A stretch of 64,000 nt of DNA, from NCBI GenBank assembly GCA_964650525.1, contig CAZYUA010000015.1:30204-94203 (forward strand). Reading direction: 5' to 3'. Positions 1 to 8,817 of the stretch are shown here, piece by piece. The notes below the pieces were generated by a model that searched no databases, was not told the DNA's origin, and was given only the letters and a program-made list of their open reading frames with translations. The first letter of the stretch is position 1; each line of letters starts with the position of its first letter. The position numbers and the translations under genes are program-made. The stretch comes from UBA1413 sp964650525. GTDB lineage: Bacteria; Bacteroidota; Bacteroidia; Bacteroidales; Prolixibacteraceae.

Positions 1-86
1 GTTGGCAGGGCATGCGTCATGGCGTGCAGTGGCCAATACACCCGGACGGGATTCTGGGTTCACGGTCGACCCTGCTTCCGTGACCG

Positions 87-118
87 GAGATCCGGGCCGG
101 GTTCCCGGCCCGGATCTC
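87..118 (-). terminator. GC-rich hairpin at the end of the glycogen synthase gene
   Basis: Positions 87-101 and 104-118 are perfect 15-bp inverted repeats built on GATCCGGGCCGGG and its complement, with almost no loop. The hairpin overlaps the stop codon of the upstream minus-strand glycogen synthase gene (stop at 117-119). No run of U follows on the minus strand, so this is either a weak or factor-dependent terminator or an mRNA 3'-end stabiliser. The structure is seen directly; the role is inferred. Confidence 0.45.
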
Positions 119-1955
119 AGTCCAGGAGTGCCTTTTCGTAAGCCTGGTCGTAGAATTTCCCCAGGTTCTTCCAGTCGAAATGAGGAGAGGCTGCCTCACA
201 GTTGTTGCGCAGGGCGATCCTTTCGCGCCGGCTGAGCTGGACAAAACGGAACATAATGTCTGCCAGTTGGCTGGCTGCCTGGTTGAAATCCCGGTTCCGC
301 CGTTCCACTATGAACATACCTGCTTTATCATGGTCCGGAAAATTGTGCAGGACATAGTCACCAAATCCGGACAAATCGCTGGTAACCGAAGGAATACCAC
401 TGGCCAGGCTCTCCAGGGGTGTATATCCCCAGGGCTCATAATAACTTGGAAATATGCCCAGATGACATCCTCTCACAAACTGCGGATAATCCATCTTGAA
501 CAATGGATTGGAGGCTGAGACAAAATCGGGATGGTATACGATTTTTACCTTGTCATGCTGGTTGTTCACCAGGTTGGCTGTCCTCACAAAATTGAGAATC
601 TCGTCTTTTTTATCATCCTCCAGATTATGGGTAACAACCTTCGGCAGTTTTCTGGTCTTCCAGCTTTGTACAAATCGTCTCAGCTTAAGTTTGTTATAGT
701 CGTCAACCAGCTCAGTGAGATCGGGAAAACGGTAAGGACCCGAATCAGAAGTGATTCTCAGGTAAAGCTTGGTCCCGATCTGTTGCTGAATCTCTTCGCA
801 AGCCCGCCGGATATCTTCAATTTGTGCCTTGGCCACCAGAACCTCGGGATTGATGCTGTGAAACGGTTGTTTGGTAATAAAAAAACAGATAACTGTATGA
901 TCCAGTCCGGCATATTGCATCTTCCAGTTAAGCCGTGCCAAAGCTTCAAGGGTCAGGTCATACCCCTTGTTGTGGTACTCATAACGCCCTGAAGTGAAAA
1001 AATAAATGGTTTTATCCAAGTCAAACGCATAGCTTTGAAAAAAATGCCCCATGACAAAATCGTGGATCTTGCTTTTATTATCAGCATGAAGGTTCTGGAT
1101 CTGGTGAAGCACTTCGAAGCGGGTGATGTTTAATCCATTGGGAACTATGATGTCGGGGTCGCGGCCCAGGAGATAGGTACATTCGCGGGCTGTGACATTG
1201 CTAACGGTGCTTAGAACGTGAGCCCCATGGGCAGCGGCACGCTCAATGTCAGCAATGGCTCTGACGTTGAAGAAATTGGCCTCCTTTTCCCAGTCGTAGT
1301 GCTCAAGGTGCTCGTAAAACTTGTCATCGTTCATGGCCAGGTAACGTCCCAGGAGGGTGGCATGGGTTGTGAAAACCGTCTTGACAGGAAGGTTTTCATG
1401 ACGGATTCCCGGGATGGGCAATCCTGCCATCCATTCGTGAAAATGGGCGACCAATCTGCGATCGTAATCGCCGGAACTACATAAAAGCCTGAAAAACTCC
1501 TTGACCTGAAAACTGAAAGCCACCACCTGATTGATGAGTTCATCCCCTTCAGGCAGGGAAATCCGGTGGTTGTTCCATACCTGGTATTTAATATCTCCCA
1601 TGCGGTGATAAACAGCAAACGGATCAAAGAGAATTACATTTGGCCTTCCGGATACGATCCACTGCCCGTAATGAACCTGAAAACCCATTTCCCGTAACCG
1701 GATGACTGCCTGACCAACAGGACCTGAATAGTCGTCGGTTTCATCAAAATTGGCTGCCGCTTGGTTCTCAAAATAAGGGCCCAGTAAATAGTAGTTCTCC
1801 TTTCCGCATTTCTGGATAACAGAGGGTACTTTTGACCGTATTACCGTATAGATGCCGCCAACCTGGTTGCATACCTCCCATGCCACTTCAAAGAGGGTCA
1901 TTCCCTGATAAACACTATCTGTTTCCTGCCCTGTGGAGTAAAAATCCGTTTCCAT
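117..1955 (-). CDS. Eukaryote-type glycogen synthase (GT3 family)
   Basis: Transfers glucosyl units from a nucleotide sugar to the non-reducing end of glycogen in the cytoplasm. The N-terminus carries MTLFEVAWEVCNQVGGIY, the classic opening of GT3 (yeast/animal GYS) enzymes rather than the KTGGL motif of bacterial GT5 GlgA. The C-terminal half has YEYHNKGYD and SYYEPWGYTPLE; the two Glu of the latter (about residues 507 and 515 from the chosen start) match the GT3 catalytic pair. About 612 residues, the size of the bacterial short GT3 form, without the phosphorylated tails of animal enzymes. The frame is open upstream to 2045, but those 30 extra residues are not family-like, so the ATG at 1955 is preferred; the internal Met of MTLFEVAWE is a further possibility. 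Transcribed alone, away from the ompH terminator. Confidence 0.9.
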   Translation of the reverse strand: METDFYSTGQETDSVYQGMTLFEVAWEVCNQVGGIYTVIRSKVPSVIQKCGKENYYLLGPYFENQAAANFDETDDYSGPVGQAVIRLREMGFQVHYGQWIVSGRPNVILFDPFAVYHRMGDIKYQVWNNHRISLPEGDELINQVVAFSFQVKEFFRLLCSSGDYDRRLVAHFHEWMAGLPIPGIRHENLPVKTVFTTHATLLGRYLAMNDDKFYEHLEHYDWEKEANFFNVRAIADIERAAAHGAHVLSTVSNVTARECTYLLGRDPDIIVPNGLNITRFEVLHQIQNLHADNKSKIHDFVMGHFFQSYAFDLDKTIYFFTSGRYEYHNKGYDLTLEALARLNWKMQYAGLDHTVICFFITKQPFHSINPEVLVAKAQIEDIRRACEEIQQQIGTKLYLRITSDSGPYRFPDLTELVDDYNKLKLRRFVQSWKTRKLPKVVTHNLEDDKKDEILNFVRTANLVNNQHDKVKIVYHPDFVSASNPLFKMDYPQFVRGCHLGIFPSYYEPWGYTPLESLASGIPSVTSDLSGFGDYVLHNFPDHDKAGMFIVERRNRDFNQAASQLADIMFRFVQLSRRERIALRNNCEAASPHFDWKNLGKFYDQAYEKALLD

Positions 1956-2120
1956 TTTCAGAAAGTTAAACGATCCGACAGGTTGAAAATACGTAAAAAA
2001 ATCAATGATCCTTTCCGGATATGTTGTACGGCATTTATCCACCACAGAAAGATGGAATCCACCTACCAGATCAATCCCTGAAAGTAAAACCGGAAAGGAA
2101 CCTTACCCTCCTGTGGGCAG

Positions 2121-2160
2121 AACAAAAAAGGTTATCCGGGAGAACCCGCGGATAACCTTT
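2121..2160 (-). terminator. Rho-independent terminator of the ompH-bamA-uppS operon
   Basis: An 11-bp perfect stem (2127-2137 with 2150-2160, AAAGGTTATCC/GGATAACCTTT) with an extra inner GGG/CCC pairing. Read on the minus strand it is followed by TTTTTTGTT. It lies 26 bases past the stop of the last ompH gene, which is where the end of that operon is expected. Confidence 0.8.
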
Positions 2161-2186
2161 CCAGGGAGAGCGAATAACGGTTTTCT

Positions 2187-2708
2187 CTATTTAATTCCCA
2201 GTTTAGCCTTTGCAAAGGGTAACACATCTATACTTTCGTTCGAACGGTACAAAACAGTACCCAGTTCTCCACTTACATCGAAAACATAAATCAGTCCTTT
2301 TTCCTTTCCCACTTCCCCGATAGCTTTCTGAGCTTTCTCAAAGATCGGCTTCAGCATTTCGGCTTGCTTCTGCTGCAGCTGTTGTTGTGCCAGCTGGCTG
2401 AAATTCTGGATCCTCTGTTGCAGGTCCTGGATGTCGGTCTCTTTGGCGGAACGGACAATCTCGGATAACGAATCGCGTCTCGTCATATAGTCCTTGTACT
2501 TGGTCTCCAGTTCCTGCTGCATGATTCCCATCTGGTCTTCCAGCTCCTTGGCCTGTTTGTTGTACTGTGTCTCGGCTGTTGTCCTTTCCGGCATGACCTG
2601 TATCAACGCCTGAAGGTCGATGTGTCCGAATTTGCTTTCCTGACCCTGTGTGGTCCCCGCAACCAGGATAAAAGCTGCCAGGGCAATGATTTTCAATGTG
2701 TTTCTCAT
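2187..2708 (-). CDS. OmpH/Skp family periplasmic chaperone (second copy)
   Basis: Periplasmic chaperone that holds unfolded outer-membrane proteins on their way to the Bam complex. 173 residues: a signal peptide (MRNTLKIIALAAFILVAG, cleavage near TTQGQ), a short beta strand region (KFGHIDLQALIQVMPE), a long charged coiled coil rich in Gln and Glu (about residues 45-125), then a C-terminal VFDVSGELGTVLYRS strand, the usual OmpH/Skp layout and length. It follows a paralogue by 42 bp; a TATATTTG element sits in that gap, so it may have its own promoter as well as readthrough from bamA. Tandem ompH copies after bamA are common in Bacteroidetes. Confidence 0.9.
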   Translation of the reverse strand: MRNTLKIIALAAFILVAGTTQGQESKFGHIDLQALIQVMPERTTAETQYNKQAKELEDQMGIMQQELETKYKDYMTRRDSLSEIVRSAKETDIQDLQQRIQNFSQLAQQQLQQKQAEMLKPIFEKAQKAIGEVGKEKGLIYVFDVSGELGTVLYRSNESIDVLPFAKAKLGIK

Positions 2709-2736
2709 TTTTTTGTGCTGAAATAAAAATTTGGTA

Positions 2737-2744
2737 CAAATATA
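2737..2744 (-). promoter_or_regulatory. Candidate Bacteroidetes -7 element before the second ompH
   Basis: Minus-strand TATATTTG fits the TAnnTTTG -7 consensus and ends 28 bases before the start codon at 2708. No TTTG is seen at the ideal -33 spacing, so this is a moderate call. Confidence 0.4.
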
Positions 2745-2750
2745 GATTAA

Positions 2751-3263
2751 TTATTTATATCCCAGTTTTTGCAATACCTGGTCACTGAGATCGAATTTCG
2801 GATTGGTAACAAAGAGGGTGGCACTTCCTGCTTTATCAAAAATGACAGCATAACCTCCTTCGTTGGTGATTTCCTGAACAGCATTGAAAATATCATCCTG
2901 GATAGGTTTGATCAACCCCTGCCGTTTCTTGAACAGCTCGCCGCTGGGACCAAAATATTTCCGCTGAAGTTCTTTGTACTCTTTCTCCTTCGATATGATT
3001 ACATCCTCGCGTTTCCGTTTCATATCGTCTGAGAGCAACACACTTTCTGACTGGAAATTCTGGTACATCTTTTCCACTTCGGCGTACATGGTCTCCAGTT
3101 CCTTCTGGTACTGTTTTGACAGCTGGTCCAGTTGTTCCTGTGCGGCGTTGAACGCCGGGATGTTTTCAAGGATGTATTCGGAATCCACAAATGCAAACTT
3201 TTGAGCCATGCCCGTATACGCCATCATGGCCATCAATCCCAGGGTAAGAATTACTCTTTTCAT
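2751..3263 (-). CDS. OmpH/Skp family periplasmic chaperone (first copy)
   Basis: 170 residues with a clear signal peptide (MKRVILTLGLMAMMAYTGMAQ) followed by KFAFVDSEYILENIP, the hallmark opening of Bacteroidetes OmpH proteins. A central coiled coil of about 75 residues (QLDQLSKQYQKELETM onward) forms the chaperone tentacle, and a C-terminal strand (GYAVIFDKAGSATLFV) closes the trimer core. Role: binding unfolded beta-barrel proteins in the periplasm. It lies 63 bp downstream of bamA and is probably in its transcript. It is clearly homologous to the next gene but diverged, so the duplication is old. Confidence 0.92.
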   Translation of the reverse strand: MKRVILTLGLMAMMAYTGMAQKFAFVDSEYILENIPAFNAAQEQLDQLSKQYQKELETMYAEVEKMYQNFQSESVLLSDDMKRKREDVIISKEKEYKELQRKYFGPSGELFKKRQGLIKPIQDDIFNAVQEITNEGGYAVIFDKAGSATLFVTNPKFDLSDQVLQKLGYK

Positions 3264-3326
3264 GTGTTTTTTTATATTTTATTGAACCGTGTTGTTGTAT
3301 CAAATATTACGCCAAACTTGTAACGA

Positions 3327-6026
3327 TCAGAACTGCTGGCCCATAACAAAGTGGAACTGGCTTTTCCCTGCCTCCCGGGACCAGGGAATTTCATCGAATC
3401 CGTAGCCCCAGTCAATGCCCATCAAACCGAACATGGGCAGGTAGATGCGTACGCCGACGCCTGCCGACCTGTACAGTTTAAACGGGTTGTAATTTTTGAA
3501 CAGGTCGTTGGTGTTTCCTCCCTCCAGAAAGGTGAGCAGGTAGATGGTAGCACTAGGCTTCAGGGTTACCGGATACCTCATTTCCACCGTGAACTTCGAA
3601 TACATTTTCGATCCGTTACGCTTGTAACTCAGGCTGTAATCCTGGTATCCGCGGAGCGATACATAATCGGTGCCGTAATAACTGTACCCTGACATGCCGG
3701 ACCCTCCGACGATAAACCCTTCGAAAGGCGATTGGCGGTGGATATTGTAATAGCCCAGGAAACCCATCTCGAAAGCTGTCCTTACTACCAGATTGCTGTT
3801 TCTGGAGATGGGATTAAAGGCTTGCCCTTTGAAGGACCACTTATGGTATTCAATCCACTTGAAACGGTCGGTGTTCGAAATTTTGCTGCTGCCCCAGTCT
3901 TTATTGGAAAACCACGAATATGGCGGGGTGAATTTCAGGGAGAGGCTGAAGGAGGATCCCTTGCGGGAATAAAGGGGATTGTCGACCGAGTTTCTGCCGA
4001 TGGTGGTTCTGAAACTGACGTTGTTGCTGGTTCCGTTTACGTTTCCGTCTTTATCTGCCAGAAAGGAAAAATAGCTCGCCATGTTTTGGAGAAAATAGTG
4101 TTCGAAGGCAGCTTCGTGGGTGACGGTAAAGTAATCATCAGGCCAGGAAAGCCGGTATCCGTAGCCCAGCGAAAGGGCAAGGGTTTCCCAGATTTCATCG
4201 TCCGATTTGTCGGTATCTTTTTGCGGCATTTCGTACTGGTAGTTAGGGTAGTACCCCCCATAACCATAAGGGGAATAGCCGCCATAGCCGCCATATCCAT
4301 ACGGAGAGTACCCTCCATATCCGCCGCCATACCCTCCATATCCATAGGGCGAGTACCCGCCGTACCCGGAATAGGGATTGTTGTAGTAATTCTGGTAATA
4401 ATTGTTGGCACTGAAATTTACCTTTGAATAGGATACGGAAGCCGAAAAGGAGTTGGGTTTTTTACCTCCCAGCCAGGGTTCGAAAAAAGAAAGGCTGGCC
4501 GTCTTATAATATTGCCCGCTGGTCTGGTAGCGGATGCTGAGGGTCTGTCCATCGCCACTGGGCAGGGGTCGCCAGGCTTCTTTGTTGAAGAGGTTCCTGG
4601 CAGAGAAATTGGCAAATTTCAACCCCACCGACCCTACAAACATCCCTGCACCCCAGCCTCCCGACAGTTCTATCTGGTCGTTGGCTTTCTCCTCCAGTTT
4701 GTACTTGATATCAACCGTACCGTCCTCAGGGTGGGGAACAACATCGGGAACTATGGCTTCCGGATCGAAATGGCCCAGTTGCGCCAGCTCACGGATCGAA
4801 CGGATGATGTTGTTCTTGCTGTACAAATCTCCCGGGTAGGTGCGCAACTCCCGACGCGCCACATGTTCGTGCGTCTTGGTGTTCCCTGTAATCTCAATTT
4901 TGCTTATCGTAGCCTGCTTGCCCTCGTAAATCCTCATCTCCAGATCAATAGAATCCTTTTCAATGTTCACCTCCACGGGTTCGACCTGCGAAAAAAGATA
5001 TCCATTGTCCTGGTAAGCTATATTGATCATCGCGTCTTCATCTTCGATCAGCCTTTTGTTAAGCAATTTCTGGTCGAAAACATCCCCTTTCTTGACGCCC
5101 AGAAGAGCACCCAGATATTCCGACGGATAAACCGTGTTACCTACCCATTTGATATCGCGGAAATAATATTTATTTCCCTCTTCCACCCACAGGTCTATAT
5201 TGACCCGGTTCTTTTCCGGAGCCTTGTACACCGAGTCCCTTATCACTACGGCATCCCTGTACCCCTTTTGGTTATATTTCTTAACAAGATTGTATTTGTC
5301 TTCGGTGAATTTCTCTTCGAGGTATTTTTTCGTCCTGAAAAAATTGTAAATCTTCTTTGCATTGGTCTTTTTCATGGCCTGTTCCAGGACGAACGCACTT
5401 ACCTCCTTGTTCCCATGGATGTTAATGTCCTGGATCTTAACCTTTTCTTTTTTGTCGACGCGGATATCCAGGATGATGGTATTCGCCTGGGTAGAGTCGT
5501 CACGCTGGGTGATGTTTACTTCGGTATTGAGGAAACCCTTTTCAAGAAAAAGATTCCGGATGAGACGCTGGGCGTTGCTGACCTGGTTGTCGGTCAGCTG
5601 GCTACCCTTGAGCATTAAGACTTTCTCGGTGATATCGTCTTTTTCCGATTTGGAGACCCCGTAATAATTAACATCTCCGAGCCGGGGTCTCTCCTGCAGG
5701 TAAATCTCGAGCCATACCTCATCGCCTGCTATCCGTGAGGCAGTGATTTTAACATCTGAAAAGAGCCCCTGCTGCCATAGTTTTTTAATGGCGGTGGTGA
5801 TCTCTTCTCCCGGGATATCCACTTCCTGTGCTATTTTCAATCCGGAAAGCTGAATCAGCACCTCCCGGTCGAGGTACCGGATTCCGGTGACTTCGATACC
5901 GGCAATGGTGAGTTTTCGGGGACTGGCATAGTAGACAGAGTAAAGGGTACTGTCAACCTCCTGTCCCCAGAGATCTGATCCCGCAAATGTAAGCAGAAAG
6001 AATAAGGGCAATAGTGATCTTCGCAT
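3327..6026 (-). CDS. bamA: Outer membrane protein assembly factor BamA
   Basis: Core of the Bam complex, inserting beta-barrel proteins into the outer membrane. 899 residues: signal peptide (MRRSLLPLFFLLTFAGSDLWGQ), five POTRA-like segments over roughly residues 35-450 (for example TIAGIEVTGIRYLDREVL and ISKIEITGNTKTHEHV), then the Omp85 barrel ending in Phe (HFVMGQQF), the C-terminal Bam signal. The VSLRGYQDYSL segment (about residues 796-806) corresponds to the conserved RGY-type loop-6 motif. Odd: residues about 545-596 are an imperfect repeat of GYGGYSPYGYGG followed by a charged stretch, inserted early in the barrel where an extracellular loop is expected. It lies 13 bp after uppS, so co-transcription is likely. 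Confidence 0.97.
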   Translation of the reverse strand: MRRSLLPLFFLLTFAGSDLWGQEVDSTLYSVYYASPRKLTIAGIEVTGIRYLDREVLIQLSGLKIAQEVDIPGEEITTAIKKLWQQGLFSDVKITASRIAGDEVWLEIYLQERPRLGDVNYYGVSKSEKDDITEKVLMLKGSQLTDNQVSNAQRLIRNLFLEKGFLNTEVNITQRDDSTQANTIILDIRVDKKEKVKIQDINIHGNKEVSAFVLEQAMKKTNAKKIYNFFRTKKYLEEKFTEDKYNLVKKYNQKGYRDAVVIRDSVYKAPEKNRVNIDLWVEEGNKYYFRDIKWVGNTVYPSEYLGALLGVKKGDVFDQKLLNKRLIEDEDAMINIAYQDNGYLFSQVEPVEVNIEKDSIDLEMRIYEGKQATISKIEITGNTKTHEHVARRELRTYPGDLYSKNNIIRSIRELAQLGHFDPEAIVPDVVPHPEDGTVDIKYKLEEKANDQIELSGGWGAGMFVGSVGLKFANFSARNLFNKEAWRPLPSGDGQTLSIRYQTSGQYYKTASLSFFEPWLGGKKPNSFSASVSYSKVNFSANNYYQNYYNNPYSGYGGYSPYGYGGYGGGYGGYSPYGYGGYGGYSPYGYGGYYPNYQYEMPQKDTDKSDDEIWETLALSLGYGYRLSWPDDYFTVTHEAAFEHYFLQNMASYFSFLADKDGNVNGTSNNVSFRTTIGRNSVDNPLYSRKGSSFSLSLKFTPPYSWFSNKDWGSSKISNTDRFKWIEYHKWSFKGQAFNPISRNSNLVVRTAFEMGFLGYYNIHRQSPFEGFIVGGSGMSGYSYYGTDYVSLRGYQDYSLSYKRNGSKMYSKFTVEMRYPVTLKPSATIYLLTFLEGGNTNDLFKNYNPFKLYRSAGVGVRIYLPMFGLMGIDWGYGFDEIPWSREAGKSQFHFVMGQQF
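4237..4395 (-). repeat. Gly-Tyr coding tandem repeat inside bamA
   Basis: Three imperfect copies of a unit coding for YSPYGYGGYGG, bordered by YYQNYYNNPYSGYGG and YYPNYQYEMPQ. At DNA level the minus strand repeats TAYGGNGGNTAY-like codons (for example CCATATCCATA on the plus strand recurs). It encodes about 50 low-complexity residues in the barrel region of BamA, probably on the cell surface. Such repeats can change copy number by slippage. Confidence 0.85.
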
Positions 6027-6039
6027 TCCGGTGCTGATT

Positions 6040-6786
6040 TTAACTGGCTATTTGTTCACTCGTCAATCCAAAACGGCGTTCGCGGTTTTGAAAATCAACA
6101 ATTGCTTCGAATAAGTCTTCTTTCCTGAAGTCGGGCCATAGTTTTTGTATAAAAACCAGCTCTGAATAGGCAATCTGCCATAACAGGAAATTACTGATCC
6201 TGCGTTCGCCGCTTGTTCTGATCAGAAGTTCCGGATCAGGAATCCCGGAAGTGGATAAATAGGTTTCGAATAAATCCTGATCGACGTTGGATTGATCCAG
6301 TTTCTGACTGGCAAAATCTGTGGCAAGGGCTTTGGCAGCTTCGGTAATTTCCCACCTCGAACTGTAGCTCAGGGCCAGGACCACTGTCAGCCCGGTGTTA
6401 CCGCCCAGGTAGTGGATGCAACTATCCAGTTTCTTCCTCAGATCTTCTGGCAGTTTGTTTTTATCGCCTATTTGGAGAATGCGGACATTGTTTTTCAGGA
6501 GGTTTTCCGATTCAGCGTCGATGGCATGTACCAAAAGCCCCATCAGGGCGTCAACCTCTTCCCGCGGTCTCATCCAGTTTTCGGTAGAGAAGGCAAAAAG
6601 GGTTAAGTACTGAATGCCAATTTCAACCGCACCCTCAACGGCCGACCTTACAGCCTCAATCCCCTGCTCATGGCCGTGAATCCGCGACTGACCATGCCGG
6701 GCAGCCCACCGGCCATTCCCATCCATGATGATCGCGACATGCTTAGGCAACTTCTCTTTGATTATCTTCTCCTTCAATGACTCCAT
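6040..6786 (-). CDS. uppS: Isoprenyl transferase (undecaprenyl diphosphate synthase)
   Basis: Cis-prenyltransferase making the C55 lipid carrier for peptidoglycan and surface polysaccharides. 248 residues, the normal length. HVAIIMDGNGRWA near residue 17 carries the catalytic Asp and the diphosphate-binding loop; FAFSTENW and the C-terminal RTSGERRISNFLLWQIAYSE are the other cis-prenyltransferase signatures. It lies directly between the DUF6089 gene (5 bp) and bamA (13 bp), in an envelope-biogenesis operon. The start is chosen at the first ATG because the N-terminal helix MESLKEKIIKEKLPKHVA is typical. Confidence 0.96.
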   Translation of the reverse strand: MESLKEKIIKEKLPKHVAIIMDGNGRWAARHGQSRIHGHEQGIEAVRSAVEGAVEIGIQYLTLFAFSTENWMRPREEVDALMGLLVHAIDAESENLLKNNVRILQIGDKNKLPEDLRKKLDSCIHYLGGNTGLTVVLALSYSSRWEITEAAKALATDFASQKLDQSNVDQDLFETYLSTSGIPDPELLIRTSGERRISNFLLWQIAYSELVFIQKLWPDFRKEDLFEAIVDFQNRERRFGLTSEQIAS

Positions 6787-6791
6787 TGGTG

Positions 6792-7496
6792 TTATTTAGC
6801 CTCAAACGCCGGACATGGCCGGTTCCCGAGGTAGATCTTGTACGTTACGTGCAATCCCAAAAAACCGGTCCAGTCGTTATTGTGTAACCTGTCGGTGTAT
6901 TGGTGGGCCACTCCGCCAGAACTTGGGTTGTTATCAGCCAGGGGATTATCCAGGTCATCCAGCCGGTCGTCAAAGATCTTTCTAATCTGGTATTCCAATC
7001 CCAGCCCCAGTCTTTTCCCCGCATTGAATTTTACACCCATGCCAAACGGGATGGTCGGTGCCACAACTTTATCAAAATTTTCTCTGTTGTCGGTTTCTGG
7101 ATAATACCGGTAAAACATGGTCCCGGCCCCTGCAGTCAGATAGCTGGTAAAGGAGGCTTTTTTGTTCCCCAGGGTGTACCGGTAATAATTGATCTCCACC
7201 TGGAGCGACAGGTCGCCGATATTTTTATCGGCAAAACTATAGTCGGCATCCAGGAAGGTCCCCTCTGCCTTGAGATTAGCCCCATAAAGAAACATGGCCC
7301 GGGCACTTACCCTGGGGTTGAAATTGTACCTGAAATAACCCCCGGCGGTGGGAAAGGATAACTGTCTGACTGTATTCCCTTCCATGTCTCCCCAGTACGA
7401 AGCGCCTCCCCCCCATAGTCCAATGTCGGCAGTCACCTGGGCTACACCTGAAACAGACAGTAATAATCCTGATAACCAGAAAATGATTTTCTTCAT
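6792..7496 (-). CDS. DUF6089 family outer-membrane beta-barrel protein
   Basis: 235 residues with signal peptide (MKKIIFWLSGLLLSVSGVAQ) and alternating hydrophobic strands such as YFRYNFNPRVSARAMFLYG, KRLGLGLEYQIRKIFDDRLDD and GFLGLHVTYKIYLG, the pattern of a small outer-membrane barrel. The family is found next to uppS-bamA across Bacteroidetes; its function is unknown and a role in envelope assembly is only inferred from that position. The frame opens at 7505, but the Met at 7496 directly precedes the KK of the signal peptide and is preferred. It heads the operon running to the terminator at 2121. Confidence 0.85.
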   Translation of the reverse strand: MKKIIFWLSGLLLSVSGVAQVTADIGLWGGGASYWGDMEGNTVRQLSFPTAGGYFRYNFNPRVSARAMFLYGANLKAEGTFLDADYSFADKNIGDLSLQVEINYYRYTLGNKKASFTSYLTAGAGTMFYRYYPETDNRENFDKVVAPTIPFGMGVKFNAGKRLGLGLEYQIRKIFDDRLDDLDNPLADNNPSSGGVAHQYTDRLHNNDWTGFLGLHVTYKIYLGNRPCPAFEAK

Positions 7497-7800
7497 CTGG
7501 CACATTGTTTTAATAGGTTAAGATGCTTCAGGTGTCGCACTTTTTAGGTTGGATCTAATGAAAGATGAGAGGTATAAGTACCGGAGGAAGTTGTCTGACG
7601 TCCGGTTTCTTCACCGTTGTTCATCCGCAGGCTTCCTGGTTTTATCCTCGTAACTTACATTAATTCAATGAACTACAATCATTTAATGCCCCTGTTTTTT
7701 CAGGAGCGGTACAAAAGTAATATATTTTGAAAAGAACCACACCCGGCCTCTCTTATAAAACCGTAAGGGAGGTTAAAAATTGTTAAGCTCTGGCAATTTA
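7497..7800. other. Intergenic region upstream of the DUF6089-uppS-bamA operon
   Basis: About 300 bases without a convincing ORF. On the minus strand it holds one TACTTTTG (7712-7719) fitting the Bacteroidetes -7 element, about 215 bases before the DUF6089 start, so the operon may have a long leader. A partly AT-rich stretch (7655-7745) surrounds it. No RNA gene or repeat is recognised. Confidence 0.5.
7712..7719 (-). promoter_or_regulatory. Candidate -7 element for the envelope operon
   Basis: Minus-strand TACTTTTG matches TAnnTTTG. No TTTG at the ideal -33 position and the distance to the start codon is long, so the confidence is low. Confidence 0.3.
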
Positions 7801-8682
7801 TCAATTACGCTTATCGGCCCCCCACATCAGCTTGGTGCGGATGGTGCTGAAGAAGTTCTGGCCCGGAAGGTGGAGGGTTTTCAGTTTGAAGTCAGCTTTC
7901 CGGATGGAAACGGCGGTTGTCAGCCCGACGGTTGCTGAGCGGGAATCGAGCGAAGTGCGGAACTGGTTTCCCCTGCCCTCCACTTTCAGCAGGAGTTCAA
8001 GGTGGTCAGGAACCACGATAGGCCTGACCGTCAGGTTGTGGGGAGCAATCGGGGTGATCACGAAATTCTGTGAGTCAGGGGTCAGTATAGGGCCGCCGGC
8101 GCTGAGCGAGTAAGCTGTGGAACCGGTGGGCGTTGCTACGATCAACCCGTCGGCCCAGAAGGAATTCAAGTATTCCCCGTTTAACCAGGCGTGAATGATG
8201 ATCATTGAGGAACTGTCTGTCTTGGTCAGGGTCGTCTCGTTTAGTGCATAACTGAATGGAAAATCGGGTTCCCCCTGCAAATGGACCTCCAGGAGGCTGC
8301 GCTCTGTCGTCGTGTAGTTTCCCCCCAGGATCAGGGTCAGTCCGTCGATGATCTGTTCTCCCGAAATATCAGCCAGGAATCCGAGTCTGCCGCTGTTTAT
8401 GCCGATCAGGGGAATATCGAAATGACCGATTACCTCGAACGATTGCAGAAAGGTTCCGTCACCCCCGATGCTGAACACATAACGGATTTCACCGGGCAGG
8501 TCACTATTTCCGCGGAAGGTGCCCGAAAAGGCCGGTTTGTAGCCGTTAACCTGATGCAGTAACTGCAGGAACGGTTCGTAAACGAAAACTTCCACCTGCT
8601 GTTCCCTGAGGTGCTGGAAAAATTTTTGCAGCACCGGAATAAACCCGGGAAGCACGGAAGTGCCGAAAACTGCAATTCTCAT
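7801..8682 (-). CDS. nadK: NAD kinase
   Basis: Phosphorylates NAD to NADP. 293 residues in the ATP-NAD kinase fold: the GGDGT motif appears as FSIGGDGTFLQSFEVIG (about residues 91-107), followed by IPLIGINSGRLGFLADI, the SYALNETTLTK segment and DGLIVATPTGSTAYSLSAGGP, the NAD-binding conserved region. Length and motif order are normal. On the minus strand it lies 135 bp after a CBS-domain gene. The nadK/CBS pair divergent from pdxJ is a familiar arrangement in Bacteroidetes. Confidence 0.96.
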   Translation of the reverse strand: MRIAVFGTSVLPGFIPVLQKFFQHLREQQVEVFVYEPFLQLLHQVNGYKPAFSGTFRGNSDLPGEIRYVFSIGGDGTFLQSFEVIGHFDIPLIGINSGRLGFLADISGEQIIDGLTLILGGNYTTTERSLLEVHLQGEPDFPFSYALNETTLTKTDSSSMIIIHAWLNGEYLNSFWADGLIVATPTGSTAYSLSAGGPILTPDSQNFVITPIAPHNLTVRPIVVPDHLELLLKVEGRGNQFRTSLDSRSATVGLTTAVSIRKADFKLKTLHLPGQNFFSTIRTKLMWGADKRN

Positions 8683-8817
8683 CTGTTTGTGATTGTGTTA
8701 AAAATATTTTGTTTGCTGCCTGGTGCTTCCAAATCCCGGCAGACGGAGCCCTCTGGTTGTGCCGTCTCCCTTCTGTTCAGGGTGCCAGGCCCGCCCGTAC
8801 AACCGGTCCACCATTCT

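Noticed and set aside
4512..5618. Plus-strand open frame of 368 codons inside bamA
   Set aside because: It is the complement of a well-supported BamA coding sequence, with no domain, signal or promoter of its own.
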